Source of the DNA: Acidobacteriota bacterium
Lineage (GTDB): Bacteria; Acidobacteriota; Thermoanaerobaculia; Multivoradales; J023
Assembly (NCBI GenBank): GCA_029263395.1
Contig: JAJCXO010000234.1
Location: forward strand, 1 to 64,000
Direction of reading: 5' to 3'
DNA: 64,000 nt
Position numbers and translations under genes: made by a program. Shown here in pieces: positions 45,575 to 53,873 of this stretch; position 1 is the stretch's first letter; every line of letters starts with the position of its first letter. The notes below the pieces were generated by a model. It saw only the letters and a program-made list of their open reading frames with translations. It was not told where the DNA came from and did no database searches.

Positions 45575-46027
45575 TCACCCCGCGTCCTCGAGAGATTTCC
45601 GGAAACAGACAATACGGTCCACCTCGGCATACCCGAGCGCCCGATGAGCCTTCTGGCTGAGCTCGTTCACCAGGTCAGCATCGCTGGCCATTTCTCTCAA
45701 ACCCAGTCCACTGGCCCACGCCTCCGCAGCTTGCACCAAGGCACGTCCGTGTCCTTGCCCTCGAACCTCAGGATCGACCCACCAACCTTCGATGTACCCG
45801 ACCGGAGAGGTTGAACAGCCTTCGGCAGTCTCCCGGATTGCTGCTTCGAGAAATCCACTCAATCCACCACCCTCTTCTTCGATCACGAAGGTGGCCAGAG
45901 ACCCAGTCGAGTCGGCAAAAAACTGATCAACCTCGATCGGATGATCACTCGGGGATTCTGGCCACAACGCCGTCCGCATCCGAAGCCATTCGGATCTGTC
46001 GTTCGGAGTGACGGGTCGAATATTCAT
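45575..46027 (-). CDS. Aminoglycoside 6'-N-acetyltransferase-like GNAT protein
   Basis: A 150-residue GNAT enzyme whose sequence follows the AAC(6') family: N-terminus MNIRPVTPNDRSEWLRMRTALWP, acetyl-CoA motif YIEGWWVDPEVRGQGHGRALV, then EMASDADLVNELSQKAHRALG followed by Tyr-Ala-Glu-Val-Asp-Arg-Ile-Val-Cys-Phe-Arg-Lys. The last segment is close to the AAC(6') C-terminus (EVERIVCFRK). These enzymes acetylate the 6'-amino group of aminoglycosides; chromosomal members may serve other amines. It is transcribed towards the beta-lactamase-fold gene and has the 41-bp repeat array in its upstream region. Resistance activity is inferred only. Confidence 0.85.
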   Translation of the reverse strand: MNIRPVTPNDRSEWLRMRTALWPESPSDHPIEVDQFFADSTGSLATFVIEEEGGGLSGFLEAAIRETAEGCSTSPVGYIEGWWVDPEVRGQGHGRALVQAAEAWASGLGLREMASDADLVNELSQKAHRALGYAEVDRIVCFRKSLEDAG

Positions 46028-46165
46028 GAAGAACCTGCCTGCCCTCAGGTTGAAACTTGCTACGAACTATTCTCCGGCAACGGCGTGACGCGAGCAAAAG
46101 AGTCGCCCTTCGCGCTCAGACGGTAACGGTCCAATCAGCCCAATGTTATCCAAGACCGTCAAAAA
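46028..46165. other. Upstream region of the AAC(6')-like gene
   Basis: About 138 bp without a gene between the AAC(6')-like start and the repeat array. No promoter was recognised. Confidence 0.35.
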
Positions 46166-46363
46166 ACGGCCCCGATATCACCCGGTCACAACGCGAAACG
46201 TCGGTCGACAGAAGCGTTGTGACCCGGGGAAAACGCCATATGTCGGCCGACAAAAGCGATATCACCCGGTAATATCGGATTTGTCGGTCGACAAAAGCGA
46301 TATCACCGGGCTGGCAGAGTTTCTGCCCAAGGCCAGAAGCGGTATCACCCGGTGATTATCCGG
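46166..46363. repeat. Five-unit array of 41-43-bp tandem repeats with palindromic cores
   Basis: Five units with aligned GATATCACCCGG cores at 46174, 46217, 46258, 46299 and 46341 (spacings 43, 41, 41, 42). Units 2 to 4 are preceded by GTCGGTCGAC (46200, 46242, 46283). The last core reads ATCACCCGGTGAT, a perfect palindrome. The sequence is unrelated to the array near glyS although the period is the same. Unit 2 has the variant GTTGTGACCCGG. Confidence 0.88.
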
Positions 46364-46779
46364 CCAATCGACGCCAAATGGCGGAAGCCACCGAGAATCG
46401 ACCGTCTCGACATTGCACCGCCGCGAGATCCAGCGGTCATTGGGCGCTTCTGGCGAGTCTAGTAGTTCGTTCTCATCCAGAAACCCGTTTTTCGCCCCGT
46501 AGGGAGCCCCCTGTGGAGCGAGCACACGGCGAGTATGTATGAGCAAGAAGATACGCCTTCAGCATCAAGCTATTGTAACCAATAGAGTTGACTGTCTCTT
46601 AAAAGCCGAGGCGAGTCACGCAGCCGTGCGCGCAGCCCACAGGGGGCGACCGGACGACGGGCGTTCTTGGATGCGCTCTGGATCGACCTCATCCAGGAGC
46701 AGAGCTGCTGACTTCGCAGAGGCCCTGCGGACCGGACACGCAGCGAGTAAGTCGATCTCGCTCTAGCCCCCCAAACAAC
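46364..46779. other. Region between repeat array and terminator
   Basis: About 415 bp in which no gene could be supported. It contains two related C/G-rich segments (GGGAGCCCCCTGTGGAGCGA near 46503 and CCCACAGGGGGCG near 46637), partly inverted copies of each other. The short open frames have no plausible start site or motif. Confidence 0.35.
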
Positions 46780-46810
46780 AAAAAGCCGGGCGACCCTGAG
46801 GCCGCCCGGC
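46780..46810 (-). terminator. Rho-independent terminator of the coiled-coil gene
   Basis: On the minus strand: perfect 8-bp stem GCCGGGCG / CGCCCGGC with a 10-base loop, immediately followed by TTTTT. It lies 26 bp after the stop codon of the gene at 46837-47697. Confidence 0.9.
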
Positions 46811-46836
46811 AAGAACAATTCAGAACTCAGACTCAA

Positions 46837-47697
46837 CTAAGCATTCGTTGCGGGAGGGTCCGGACGGGTATCGTCCGACTCTCCAACCGGCGGCTCTCCA
46901 TCCGACGGCTCGTCAGTCGCCGGAGTCTCGGAATCCACATCCGTTGGCCCTTCACCGGTCGTTTCTTGCGTCTCCTCCGACGGACGCTTGGGGCGACGGG
47001 TCGACGAGCGAATGCGACCGGCCAGTTCCGACTCGTCGGCGAGATGGAACAGACCTTCGGCGGTCCGGCCGACCCAGAGGATCGTCCGATGCAGTTGATC
47101 GATGGCCTTGCGCCGAATCAACTGCTGACCCTCCGTCTTCTTGCGCAGGGTATTCGCCTGGTCGATCAGAGCTCGCAGCTCAGGAATGCCCGCTTCGAGG
47201 TAGGCCGCCTCACCCTCGAAGTCGAAGTGGGCATTCGGTGTTCTGGCGGTCAACGGTGCAACCGCCGGTCGCCGTAACAAGTCGGCACTCTGCTGGAGCT
47301 GTTCGAGCAGCTTGAACGGTACCCTCGGGGTTTTTCCTACCACGAAGGCCATCTCATAGGACCCGTGCGGGAAGATGCTCTCGAGAGCATCCCGGGTGGT
47401 GACCAGCTTGTTGTGATTGGTTAGAACGAGGGCGTCCCGCTCGCGTTGCGTGCGAGCGAAACGGATCCGACGGATCGAGTGCTTTTCTTCGGCGATGACC
47501 ACTTGGTCGAGGGCCGAATCGAGCTGATGGACAAGATGGCGCATCTGTGCACGGTGGTCGAAGACAGGATCGCCCTCGCCGGCCGGTTCTGGATGCTTTT
47601 CGTTGAGCAGTTCGCCAATCCGGTCGCCATCGGTTTCGAGGGCGAGACGGATTTCATTGGCGGACCGCATTAAGTCGTACGTTTCCTGTAGTTTCAT
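46837..47697 (-). CDS. Unknown coiled-coil protein
   Basis: A 286-residue protein not assigned to any family. The first about 205 residues are strongly helical and charged (QETYDLMRSANEIRLALETD, LVHQLDSALDQVVIAEEKHS, LEQLQQSADLLRR, ELRALIDQANTLRKKTEGQ), suggesting coiled coils. The last 75 residues are an acidic, Pro/Thr/Glu-rich disordered tail. No signal peptide or membrane helix. AAGGAG lies eight bases before the ATG, a long structured leader precedes it, and a strong terminator follows, so it is well expressed and separately regulated. It is next to a winged-helix protein on the same strand. Confidence 0.8.
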   Translation of the reverse strand: MKLQETYDLMRSANEIRLALETDGDRIGELLNEKHPEPAGEGDPVFDHRAQMRHLVHQLDSALDQVVIAEEKHSIRRIRFARTQRERDALVLTNHNKLVTTRDALESIFPHGSYEMAFVVGKTPRVPFKLLEQLQQSADLLRRPAVAPLTARTPNAHFDFEGEAAYLEAGIPELRALIDQANTLRKKTEGQQLIRRKAIDQLHRTILWVGRTAEGLFHLADESELAGRIRSSTRRPKRPSEETQETTGEGPTDVDSETPATDEPSDGEPPVGESDDTRPDPPATNA

Positions 47698-47963
47698 GAC
47701 ACAATCTCCTTAGTTGGTTTATTCCCCGGCGCGAGGCGCCAACCATGAGCCGGGGTGGGTCCGGACGCTGCCAGCTTGGTAGCGTCCGGTCTCGAATCAC
47801 TGCCGGTCTGACGGTGAATCAGACGACAGTCTCAAGGCAGTTCAGTCACAAGGCAGTTCACTTCGATATCGGATCTCCTTTCTCCCTGCGGGTTATGGCG
47901 CCTCCCGGCACCGGTTGAGTGGATGACGTTCCTCCGTCGCAAGCCCGTTGGAGCGTCGCAACA
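47698..47963 (-). promoter_or_regulatory. Structured leader of the coiled-coil gene, attenuator-like
   Basis: A 266-bp leader with several ordered elements on the minus strand: AAGGAG (47875-47880), a nine-codon frame (GTG 47861 to TGA 47832) inside a 17-bp direct repeat (GTGAACTGCCTTG / CTGAACTGCCTTG), then a perfect 9-bp stem (47761-47789), then overlapping stems CCCCGGC/GCCGGGG (47724-47755) and GGCGC-GAG-GCGCC (47728-47740), and finally the gene's own AAGGAG. The last two stems share bases, so only one can form. Confidence 0.5.
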
Positions 47964-48401
47964 CTAGACTGCTGAAAAGACGTACTGTGCGCCCCCAGAG
48001 CCTTTAGGTGCCGGGCGCCGTCGGATCTGCCCTGACTTCTCAAGCAGATTCAGATTGACGTTGATCGATTGTCGTGAAACCCGCTTCTTGGTGTCTTTGC
48101 GGATCGCGGTGAAAATCTGTTTGGCGGTCAACCACTGGCCGGGACGATCGCGTAGGACCTGATAAGTGAGGAGCTTGACCGGACTCTTGCGACGCCGTTT
48201 GGTCGGCTTGGGGATCCGTCCACCGTCGGGCGCAACAATCAACGTCTGCACCCAATGCAGCTTCTCTTGAAACGCTCTGAGCTTCTCGTCGCAACTGTCG
48301 AGCTGCGCGGCGAGCTGAGTCCGCTGGTCCGTCAATTCTTGGATCTTGTTGCGGTAGCTCGTTTCGAGCTCCCCCAGGGATCGATTTTTGCTGCCTTCCA
48401 T
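47964..48401 (-). CDS. Coiled-coil / winged-helix DNA-binding protein
   Basis: A 145-residue protein. The N-terminal half is a coiled coil (LETSYRNKIQELTDQRTQLA, LDSCDEKLRAFQEKLHWVQ). A basic patch (KPTKRRRKSPVK) follows, then a winged helix with the helix-turn-helix WLTAKQIFTAIRKDTKKRVSRQSINVNL and wing GQIRRRPAPKGSGGAQYVF. It looks like a dimeric DNA-binding regulator. The AT-rich region with a perfect 10-bp inverted repeat 90 bp upstream is a candidate operator. It could control the downstream coiled-coil gene or bind the nearby repeat array; both are inference. Confidence 0.78.
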   Translation of the reverse strand: MEGSKNRSLGELETSYRNKIQELTDQRTQLAAQLDSCDEKLRAFQEKLHWVQTLIVAPDGGRIPKPTKRRRKSPVKLLTYQVLRDRPGQWLTAKQIFTAIRKDTKKRVSRQSINVNLNLLEKSGQIRRRPAPKGSGGAQYVFSAV

Positions 48402-48756
48402 GATGCCCTCGTTTCGCCGCCATAGATGCTTGGGTGTCTCGACTGGTCAACCAACCTGACCAACCACCGATGAATCCACTGTAACACAACTGTGTCTATT
48501 TTAGCAAGAAAGGACAGATAATTTTTAAAATAGACATGGCGAGGGCGTTTGCCGGATGGGTGGCGGGGAGCGTGTTCTACCCAAGCGTTGCGATCCGCGC
48601 TCGCCTGAAATGGGGTGCAGCGGATCGACGGACGCCACATGCGGCCAGGGGCTGGCACGCTGGGCTAGCCAAAATTTGGCCTAGACGGTTGGAGAGGGTT
48701 GCCGACCGTGGGGCACGATTGCAGAGAGGCGGGACGCGGGCGCCTTAGAATCGAGC
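48402..48756. other. AT-rich promoter region and flanking non-coding DNA
   Basis: About 355 bp without a supported gene. The centre (48480-48540) is much richer in A and T than the surroundings and holds the inverted repeat described separately. The frame from 48536 to 48748 has no ribosome-binding site and no motif. Confidence 0.45.
48493..48536. promoter_or_regulatory. Perfect 10-bp inverted repeat, candidate operator
   Basis: TGTCTATTTT (48493-48502) and AAAATAGACA (48527-48536) are exact inverted copies with 24 bp between them, in AT-rich DNA about 90 bp upstream of the winged-helix gene. The layout fits a promoter flanked by operator half-sites. Confidence 0.6.
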
Positions 48757-49122
48757 CTACTCGCTCAGCCGATTGCGGACCAAAAGATCCTCCATCGAGT
48801 CTGCGATCGACCGCAGCTGTTTCTCGCTCATTCCCTTGAGCAGCTTGTTGACGACCATCGAGATGCCCCGCTTGGCAGTGCTGATGCCGACTTTGGCAGT
48901 ACCGAGGGCGAAGGTACCGGCCTTCGCCTGCTCGAGGGGACGCACGTAGAACTCGCGAAGCCCGACGTCGGTCAGCTTCAACACCGTCTTCACCAGCGCC
49001 GCCACGTGGTCCTTTTGGCCCGGGTCGCTGCGGAGTTGCTCGATCGTAGATAGCATCTCTTCGGTCAGCTCTTCATCGAGGCGGAATCCCAGGCGGACGT
49101 CATAATCTCTCAGTTCTGGCAT
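48757..49122 (-). CDS. Unknown 121-residue protein
   Basis: A mostly helical, charged protein (LDEELTEEMLSTIEQLRSDPG, HVAALVKTVLKLTDVGLREFY) followed by a Gly/Lys-containing amphipathic part (GTAKVGISTAKRGISMVVNKLL, SEKQLRSIADSMEDLLVRNRL). No signal peptide, cysteine pairs or known motif. GGAGGA shortly before the ATG supports expression. It is separated from its neighbours by 188 and 355 bp and is probably monocistronic. Confidence 0.7.
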   Translation of the reverse strand: MPELRDYDVRLGFRLDEELTEEMLSTIEQLRSDPGQKDHVAALVKTVLKLTDVGLREFYVRPLEQAKAGTFALGTAKVGISTAKRGISMVVNKLLKGMSEKQLRSIADSMEDLLVRNRLSE

Positions 49123-49310
49123 CAGTCCTCCTTCAGCCGATCGCGTTGACGCTTCACCGTCTCCCCTTGTACAGTCGAGCCTGTGGCTTGAATTCTATGG
49201 CTTTGAGGCCCATCAGTGTAGGTTGACTTACGCCCAGTTTCGCGAACGCTACACATAAAAAGCAAAGGTAAGATTGGAACTCCGTGCTCGGTGGTTGAAG
49301 GCTACGCCGC

Positions 49311-50198
49311 TTACATCACAGGAAGCGGCTTGCCACCACGCAGCGCCGAGAAGTAGACGTCTTCCAGGTTGGGCTCCACCGAGGCATACCCAGGCCCGGG
49401 CTGGGTCCCACTCTCGACCCGTGCGACCGTCCGCCCCGCGTTGAGATGCGTGGAAAGCAGGATCGCCTCCTCGCCGAGTTGATCAACTTCGCTCTCGTCA
49501 TCCATCTCGGCACGCCAGATTCTGCCCTCGAGCTCGGAAACCAATTCGCTCGGCATGCCCTGGACGAGGACTTGCCCTTTGTTGATCACCGCCATATCGC
49601 TGCACAACTCACGCACATCCGCCACCAGGTGGGTCGACAAAATGACGACAGCATCCTCGCCGATCTTTGATAACAGATTGAGAAAGCGACGACGTTCTTC
49701 GGGATCAAGGCCGGTGGTCGGCTCGTCGACGATGATCAACTGGGGATTGCCCAACAGAGCCTGAGCGATTCCAAACCGTTGCCGCATGCCGCCCGAGAAG
49801 GTTCCGAGCTTTTGTTTGCGCACGTCCCATAGGTTGGTGAGCCGCAACAACGACTGGACCACTTCGGCCCGCTCTTTGGCATCACCAAGGCCTTTCAAGC
49901 GGGCAAAATGTGAGAGTAACGACTGGGCGTCGATCCGCGGGTAGAGACCGAAGTCCTGGGGTAGATAACCCAGGACTCGACGCACTGCGTGTTTATCTTT
50001 CAACACATCGACATCGTCTAGAAACACGGTGCCGGTGTCTGCCTCCTGCAAGGTGGCGAGGGTACGCATCAAGCTCGATTTGCCGGCGCCGTTGGGGCCC
50101 AGCAAACCGAAGAGACCGCGGGAGATCGAAAGATTCACACCTTGCAGGGCGTGCACTCCGTTGGCGTAAGTTTTGGAAAGGTTATCGATTGTCAGCAT
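49311..50198 (-). CDS. ABC transporter ATP-binding protein
   Basis: A 295-residue ABC ATPase. Walker A is GPNGAGKSS, the Q-loop is in GYLPQDFGLYP, the signature is FSGGMRQR, Walker B is LIIVDEP and the switch His is in LSTHLV. It belongs to the ABC-2-type exporter class with a C-terminal extension (about 220-295). The start is taken as ATG 50198 (MLTIDNLSKTY); the frame extends upstream to 50300. It follows the permease/peptidase gene by 25 bp and is the last gene of a TetR-permease-ATPase operon. The cargo is unknown. Confidence 0.95.
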   Translation of the reverse strand: MLTIDNLSKTYANGVHALQGVNLSISRGLFGLLGPNGAGKSSLMRTLATLQEADTGTVFLDDVDVLKDKHAVRRVLGYLPQDFGLYPRIDAQSLLSHFARLKGLGDAKERAEVVQSLLRLTNLWDVRKQKLGTFSGGMRQRFGIAQALLGNPQLIIVDEPTTGLDPEERRRFLNLLSKIGEDAVVILSTHLVADVRELCSDMAVINKGQVLVQGMPSELVSELEGRIWRAEMDDESEVDQLGEEAILLSTHLNAGRTVARVESGTQPGPGYASVEPNLEDVYFSALRGGKPLPVM

Positions 50199-50223
50199 GA
50201 TAGGTCTCCGATAGAGCTTGACG

Positions 50224-53200
50224 TCACCGAACGGATCGCTGGGTGAGGGTTCGAACGTTATCTCCAGAATCGCGGTCGATGAGCTTGTTGTAGGGATCAA
50301 TACCCGCTCGTACGGGCTTTTGATCCACTACAAACTGGAAGCTGCCGGTTTTTGACTGTAGGTGATATTTCTCGAACGCCAACACCGTCTCTTGCATTTT
50401 GCCGTCGACTTCCTGTTCGCCGAAGACTCCGACATCCACCCAATCATCGATTGCGATCTCAGTCGTGGTGCCGTAACCGTCCCCTCGCAACTTGTGGGTT
50501 GCGGTAGCGAGCTCGACGACGAAGGTGCCGTCGGCCTGCTCGGTGTAGGTGGCCTCGACGGCACGGTTGTCGAACACGGTAATGGTTTCGAAGAGATCTT
50601 CGATCAGATGCTCATGGTCTGCCGGCACGACCTCTCGAAGATAGGCCAACAGGTCGCGGGACGTCACATAAGGCGGCCCCTGGTACTTGGCGCTTTCCAG
50701 GAAAGCCCGCAAGGCCTGATTGACCGCGTCTTCACCGATCAAATCTTTGAGCGCGTACAGCGACAAGCTGGCCTTGCTGTAGTGGACGTAAGCCTGGTTT
50801 TCGACCCGCGACAGCGGCATCTCTCGCACGCGCTCGTCACCCCGGCGTTCGAGATAACGATCGAGATGGAACTTGAGAAAGTGGCGCACCATCTCCGGAC
50901 CGTACATCTCTTCGAGGATCATCATTGCCGAATATTGCGCCAAGGATTCCGCAATCAGGGTCGCCCCTTGGACATCCCCCGGAACCACCTGATGGTTCCA
51001 CCATTGGTGGGAGACCTCGTGGGCGTGAATGGCAGTCAGCCAGTCGAGCCTAGCGGCCTCGAGGTTGGCGGTGAAACACCAGGACTCCGAGAAGGGAATG
51101 GTCTGGGCAAAGGCGAAGGCAACCTTGTCGTGGTAGTTCGGGACCTCGATGATCCGCAGCTGATCATGAGCGTAGGGGCCAAAATTGGCCGTCATGTACG
51201 TCAGGCTTTTTTTGGTGACCTCCAGGAACCGCTCGATGTTGAAGGCATGATCGGGCGCATAATAGACCTCGATCTCGACATGCTCCCAACGATCCCGCAT
51301 GACGTCGTACTCTCCGGATAAGAACGGCAGGAGATTGGTGATCGGGGCGTGGGTCTTGTAATGAAAAAAACGACGGTCGCCTTCCGTCCATTCCCGTTCG
51401 AGATTTCCGGGGGCAATTGCGACCTGATTCGCAGAGGTTGAGAGAATCGCTTCGAATTCGATCCAATCAGCATCGAGGTAGTTACGCTGCCGGGCCGACG
51501 CATCGTCGAGGTCGGCCACCCGGACGACCTCAGGCAGATCCCGCTTCTGACGCTCGGTTGGATTGATCAGCTGGTTGCTGCGGGCGTAGCCGATCATTGG
51601 CATGAAGTTACTGTTGCTGAAGAAAGTGCCGTTTTTGATCACCAGATTGTTGTGGCGACGATTGGTAAACGCTTCATGGTCCACCCGCACGGCAAAGCCG
51701 AGGTCGATCGCCTCGCCGGCAGCCAGCGGCTGTTCGAGCTCGTAAACGTAAAAGCCGAGAGCGCCGTCTTCAACAAGCACCTGATGTGGGGGTAAATCGA
51801 TCTGTTCGAGCGTCACGCCACCGTAGACCCGCAACACCCCTTCCACCCAGCGCGGCGATATCGTGATCGGTAGTTGTCGAACGGGCTCCGTACCTTGATT
51901 CTCGAGCCGATAACGTCCGCGCAACGCAACTTGGCGCGCTTCGGGAAAGATGTCAACTTCGGCAAACACCGACGTGACGCGTGGCAGCGCCACCTCTCGA
52001 TACTGGGCGTACTGCCGTTCGTAGTCAGCCAACTTCTGGGGGATTCGATTGCGATCGAGGTACTCGTTGCGCACATTGGTATTGGCGAAGATCCAGCCCC
52101 CAACTGACCCCATGCCGAGCAGTCCAACAACCATTGTGGCCATCACCGGGGTCGTCAATCGCTGACGCGCGACGGCGAGACGTTGCCGCATCGGGATCGA
52201 GGTGCCCCGCGGCCATAGCAGCAACGTGGCGGCCGCAAGCACTAAGGCTCCGAAGGTCCAATAGAGCATGAACCAGGCGAACGGTGCAGCATGGTGGCCA
52301 TAGCCGTTGATCGCCGTATAGCCGACCGCCGGGTGGCTCGCGTAGAGGTAGAGGTTGTGCTCGAAACCGAGACGCGGCAAGGCGAACCTCAGGAGCAAGG
52401 CCACAGTCATCATCAGGAGACCAGCAAACTTGTGGTTGACTAGGACCTGAAAGAAAACAGCCAGCACAATCAGAAGGAACAACGGATAGCCGAGGATGAG
52501 GAGCCCTTTGGCATATAGCCCCGGTTCGAGATTGAAGTAACCCTTGCCGAGTTGAATGAGGATCGTCGTCAAGGTGGCAGCAAACAGAAACACCCCAGCC
52601 ACCGACACCAGCGCCAACAGCTTGGCGGTCAGGAAAACCCAATTGGGCACCGGCAGTGCGTCGTAAACCTCGGACAGCTTCAAGGCGCGTTGGCTGAACA
52701 CCAACTCCCCGGCATAAAACACCAGGATCATCACCAGGGTCAATCGGACGCCGAGGCCAACGGCGCCCAGCATCAATTGGGTTAGAGGATACGACGGCAT
52801 GCCGTTGTGCTGCCCAGCGATGAAGCCGTAGACGCCAACGAACATCAAGCCGAACACCAGTAAGGTGAGAAAGGGCGTGCGCGGGACAACTTCGGAAACC
52901 TCGAGCCGAGTTTGAAGCAGCAGCTGGCGCCAGTGGTCTGCCGCGCCAAACGTCCCGTTGACCTTGGGTAACGCGATCGCCTCAGGTGGTGTGGGCGCCT
53001 CCGCGGTCACGGTCGCGAGCTTCGACTTACTTGCCTTCTTGGGTCGCCGTTCGCGCAATGTGAAGTCAAAACGCGCCAGGCTCGCCGCCAGCACCAGGAA
53101 TGCAAAACCCATCCACAGCAAACGATTCGCCAGCAACACGCCACCGAGGGCGGGCATCAAGGTGTTTTGCTCGGCGATAGTCCAGTAGCGAGCCACGGTT

Positions 53201-53853
53201 TCGAGCGCCACGATACCCGAGGGCTCCAGCAGGCTGCCCAAGGCACGATTTTCGGTATTCAAGGCTACTAGCTCGATTGCGTCCTGCATGCCGATGAAAA
53301 ACACAACACAGAGGAAGGTCACGCTCAGCCGTCGACTCCAAGTTGCTAGGGCAAAAAACAGCGCCCCCATCGCCAGCAGATTCGGGATGAGGATGACTAG
53401 GAGGCCAAACAGATAGGGTGCGAGTGAGAACGGACCGAGACGGTCGGTAGTTTGCCAGGGTGCAAAATACCCGGCGACCAGACCTGCCACCGCGGCCAGC
53501 AGCACCAATAACGAAACCGCCATCGAACCGACGAAGCGACCACCCAAGTAGTCGATCTTGGTGAGTGGCTTGGTGAAGAAGAACATGTCGCTACGCTGGT
53601 CGAAGTCCCGCAACGCCGAGTTGGCAACAAACGCAGTGATTACGAACAGCCCCAGCAAGCTGATGAGCGGCATCAGGCGGATGAGGGTGATCGGCGCGTT
53701 GCGTAGGGTTGTGCCCGGCGCATCGCCGATTGCACCGCCGATATCGGACGCGGCAAGTCCAACGGCGAGGAAGAAGAAGATCAACGCCGAGATGCTGAAC
53801 AAGGGCTGCTTCAGCTGGTAGCGAAGTTCGAAGAGAGAGATATCTTTCCACAC
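50224..53853 (-). CDS. ABC-2 permease fused to M1 family aminopeptidase domain
   Basis: A 1209-residue membrane protein. Residues 1 to about 620 contain two sets of ABC-2-type membrane helices (FELRYQLKQPLFSISALIFFFLAV; LEVSEVVPRTPFLTLLVFGLMFVGVYGF). The C-terminal half is an M1 metallopeptidase: zinc motif HEVSHQWW at about residues 945-952 and the distal Glu ligand in LIAESLAQYSAMM. The GAMEN-like exopeptidase loop was not clearly identified (AFAQTIPFSE occupies that position). A fused permease/M1 protein is a recognised but little-studied family. The start is GTG 53853, preceded by GAGG; the frame extends to 54066 inside the TetR gene. The peptidase domain is predicted to face the periplasm. 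Confidence 0.93.
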   Translation of the reverse strand: MWKDISLFELRYQLKQPLFSISALIFFFLAVGLAASDIGGAIGDAPGTTLRNAPITLIRLMPLISLLGLFVITAFVANSALRDFDQRSDMFFFTKPLTKIDYLGGRFVGSMAVSLLVLLAAVAGLVAGYFAPWQTTDRLGPFSLAPYLFGLLVILIPNLLAMGALFFALATWSRRLSVTFLCVVFFIGMQDAIELVALNTENRALGSLLEPSGIVALETVARYWTIAEQNTLMPALGGVLLANRLLWMGFAFLVLAASLARFDFTLRERRPKKASKSKLATVTAEAPTPPEAIALPKVNGTFGAADHWRQLLLQTRLEVSEVVPRTPFLTLLVFGLMFVGVYGFIAGQHNGMPSYPLTQLMLGAVGLGVRLTLVMILVFYAGELVFSQRALKLSEVYDALPVPNWVFLTAKLLALVSVAGVFLFAATLTTILIQLGKGYFNLEPGLYAKGLLILGYPLFLLIVLAVFFQVLVNHKFAGLLMMTVALLLRFALPRLGFEHNLYLYASHPAVGYTAINGYGHHAAPFAWFMLYWTFGALVLAAATLLLWPRGTSIPMRQRLAVARQRLTTPVMATMVVGLLGMGSVGGWIFANTNVRNEYLDRNRIPQKLADYERQYAQYREVALPRVTSVFAEVDIFPEARQVALRGRYRLENQGTEPVRQLPITISPRWVEGVLRVYGGVTLEQIDLPPHQVLVEDGALGFYVYELEQPLAAGEAIDLGFAVRVDHEAFTNRRHNNLVIKNGTFFSNSNFMPMIGYARSNQLINPTERQKRDLPEVVRVADLDDASARQRNYLDADWIEFEAILSTSANQVAIAPGNLEREWTEGDRRFFHYKTHAPITNLLPFLSGEYDVMRDRWEHVEIEVYYAPDHAFNIERFLEVTKKSLTYMTANFGPYAHDQLRIIEVPNYHDKVAFAFAQTIPFSESWCFTANLEAARLDWLTAIHAHEVSHQWWNHQVVPGDVQGATLIAESLAQYSAMMILEEMYGPEMVRHFLKFHLDRYLERRGDERVREMPLSRVENQAYVHYSKASLSLYALKDLIGEDAVNQALRAFLESAKYQGPPYVTSRDLLAYLREVVPADHEHLIEDLFETITVFDNRAVEATYTEQADGTFVVELATATHKLRGDGYGTTTEIAIDDWVDVGVFGEQEVDGKMQETVLAFEKYHLQSKTGSFQFVVDQKPVRAGIDPYNKLIDRDSGDNVRTLTQRSVR

Positions 53854-53873
53854 GGGTAGGCGTCCTCGACCAT

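Noticed and set aside
46262-46546. 94-residue frame across the second repeat array
   Set aside because: Runs through non-triplet repeats and has no start site or motif.
50362-51321. 319-residue frame opposite the M1 peptidase domain
   Set aside because: The zinc motif and its context lie on the minus strand.
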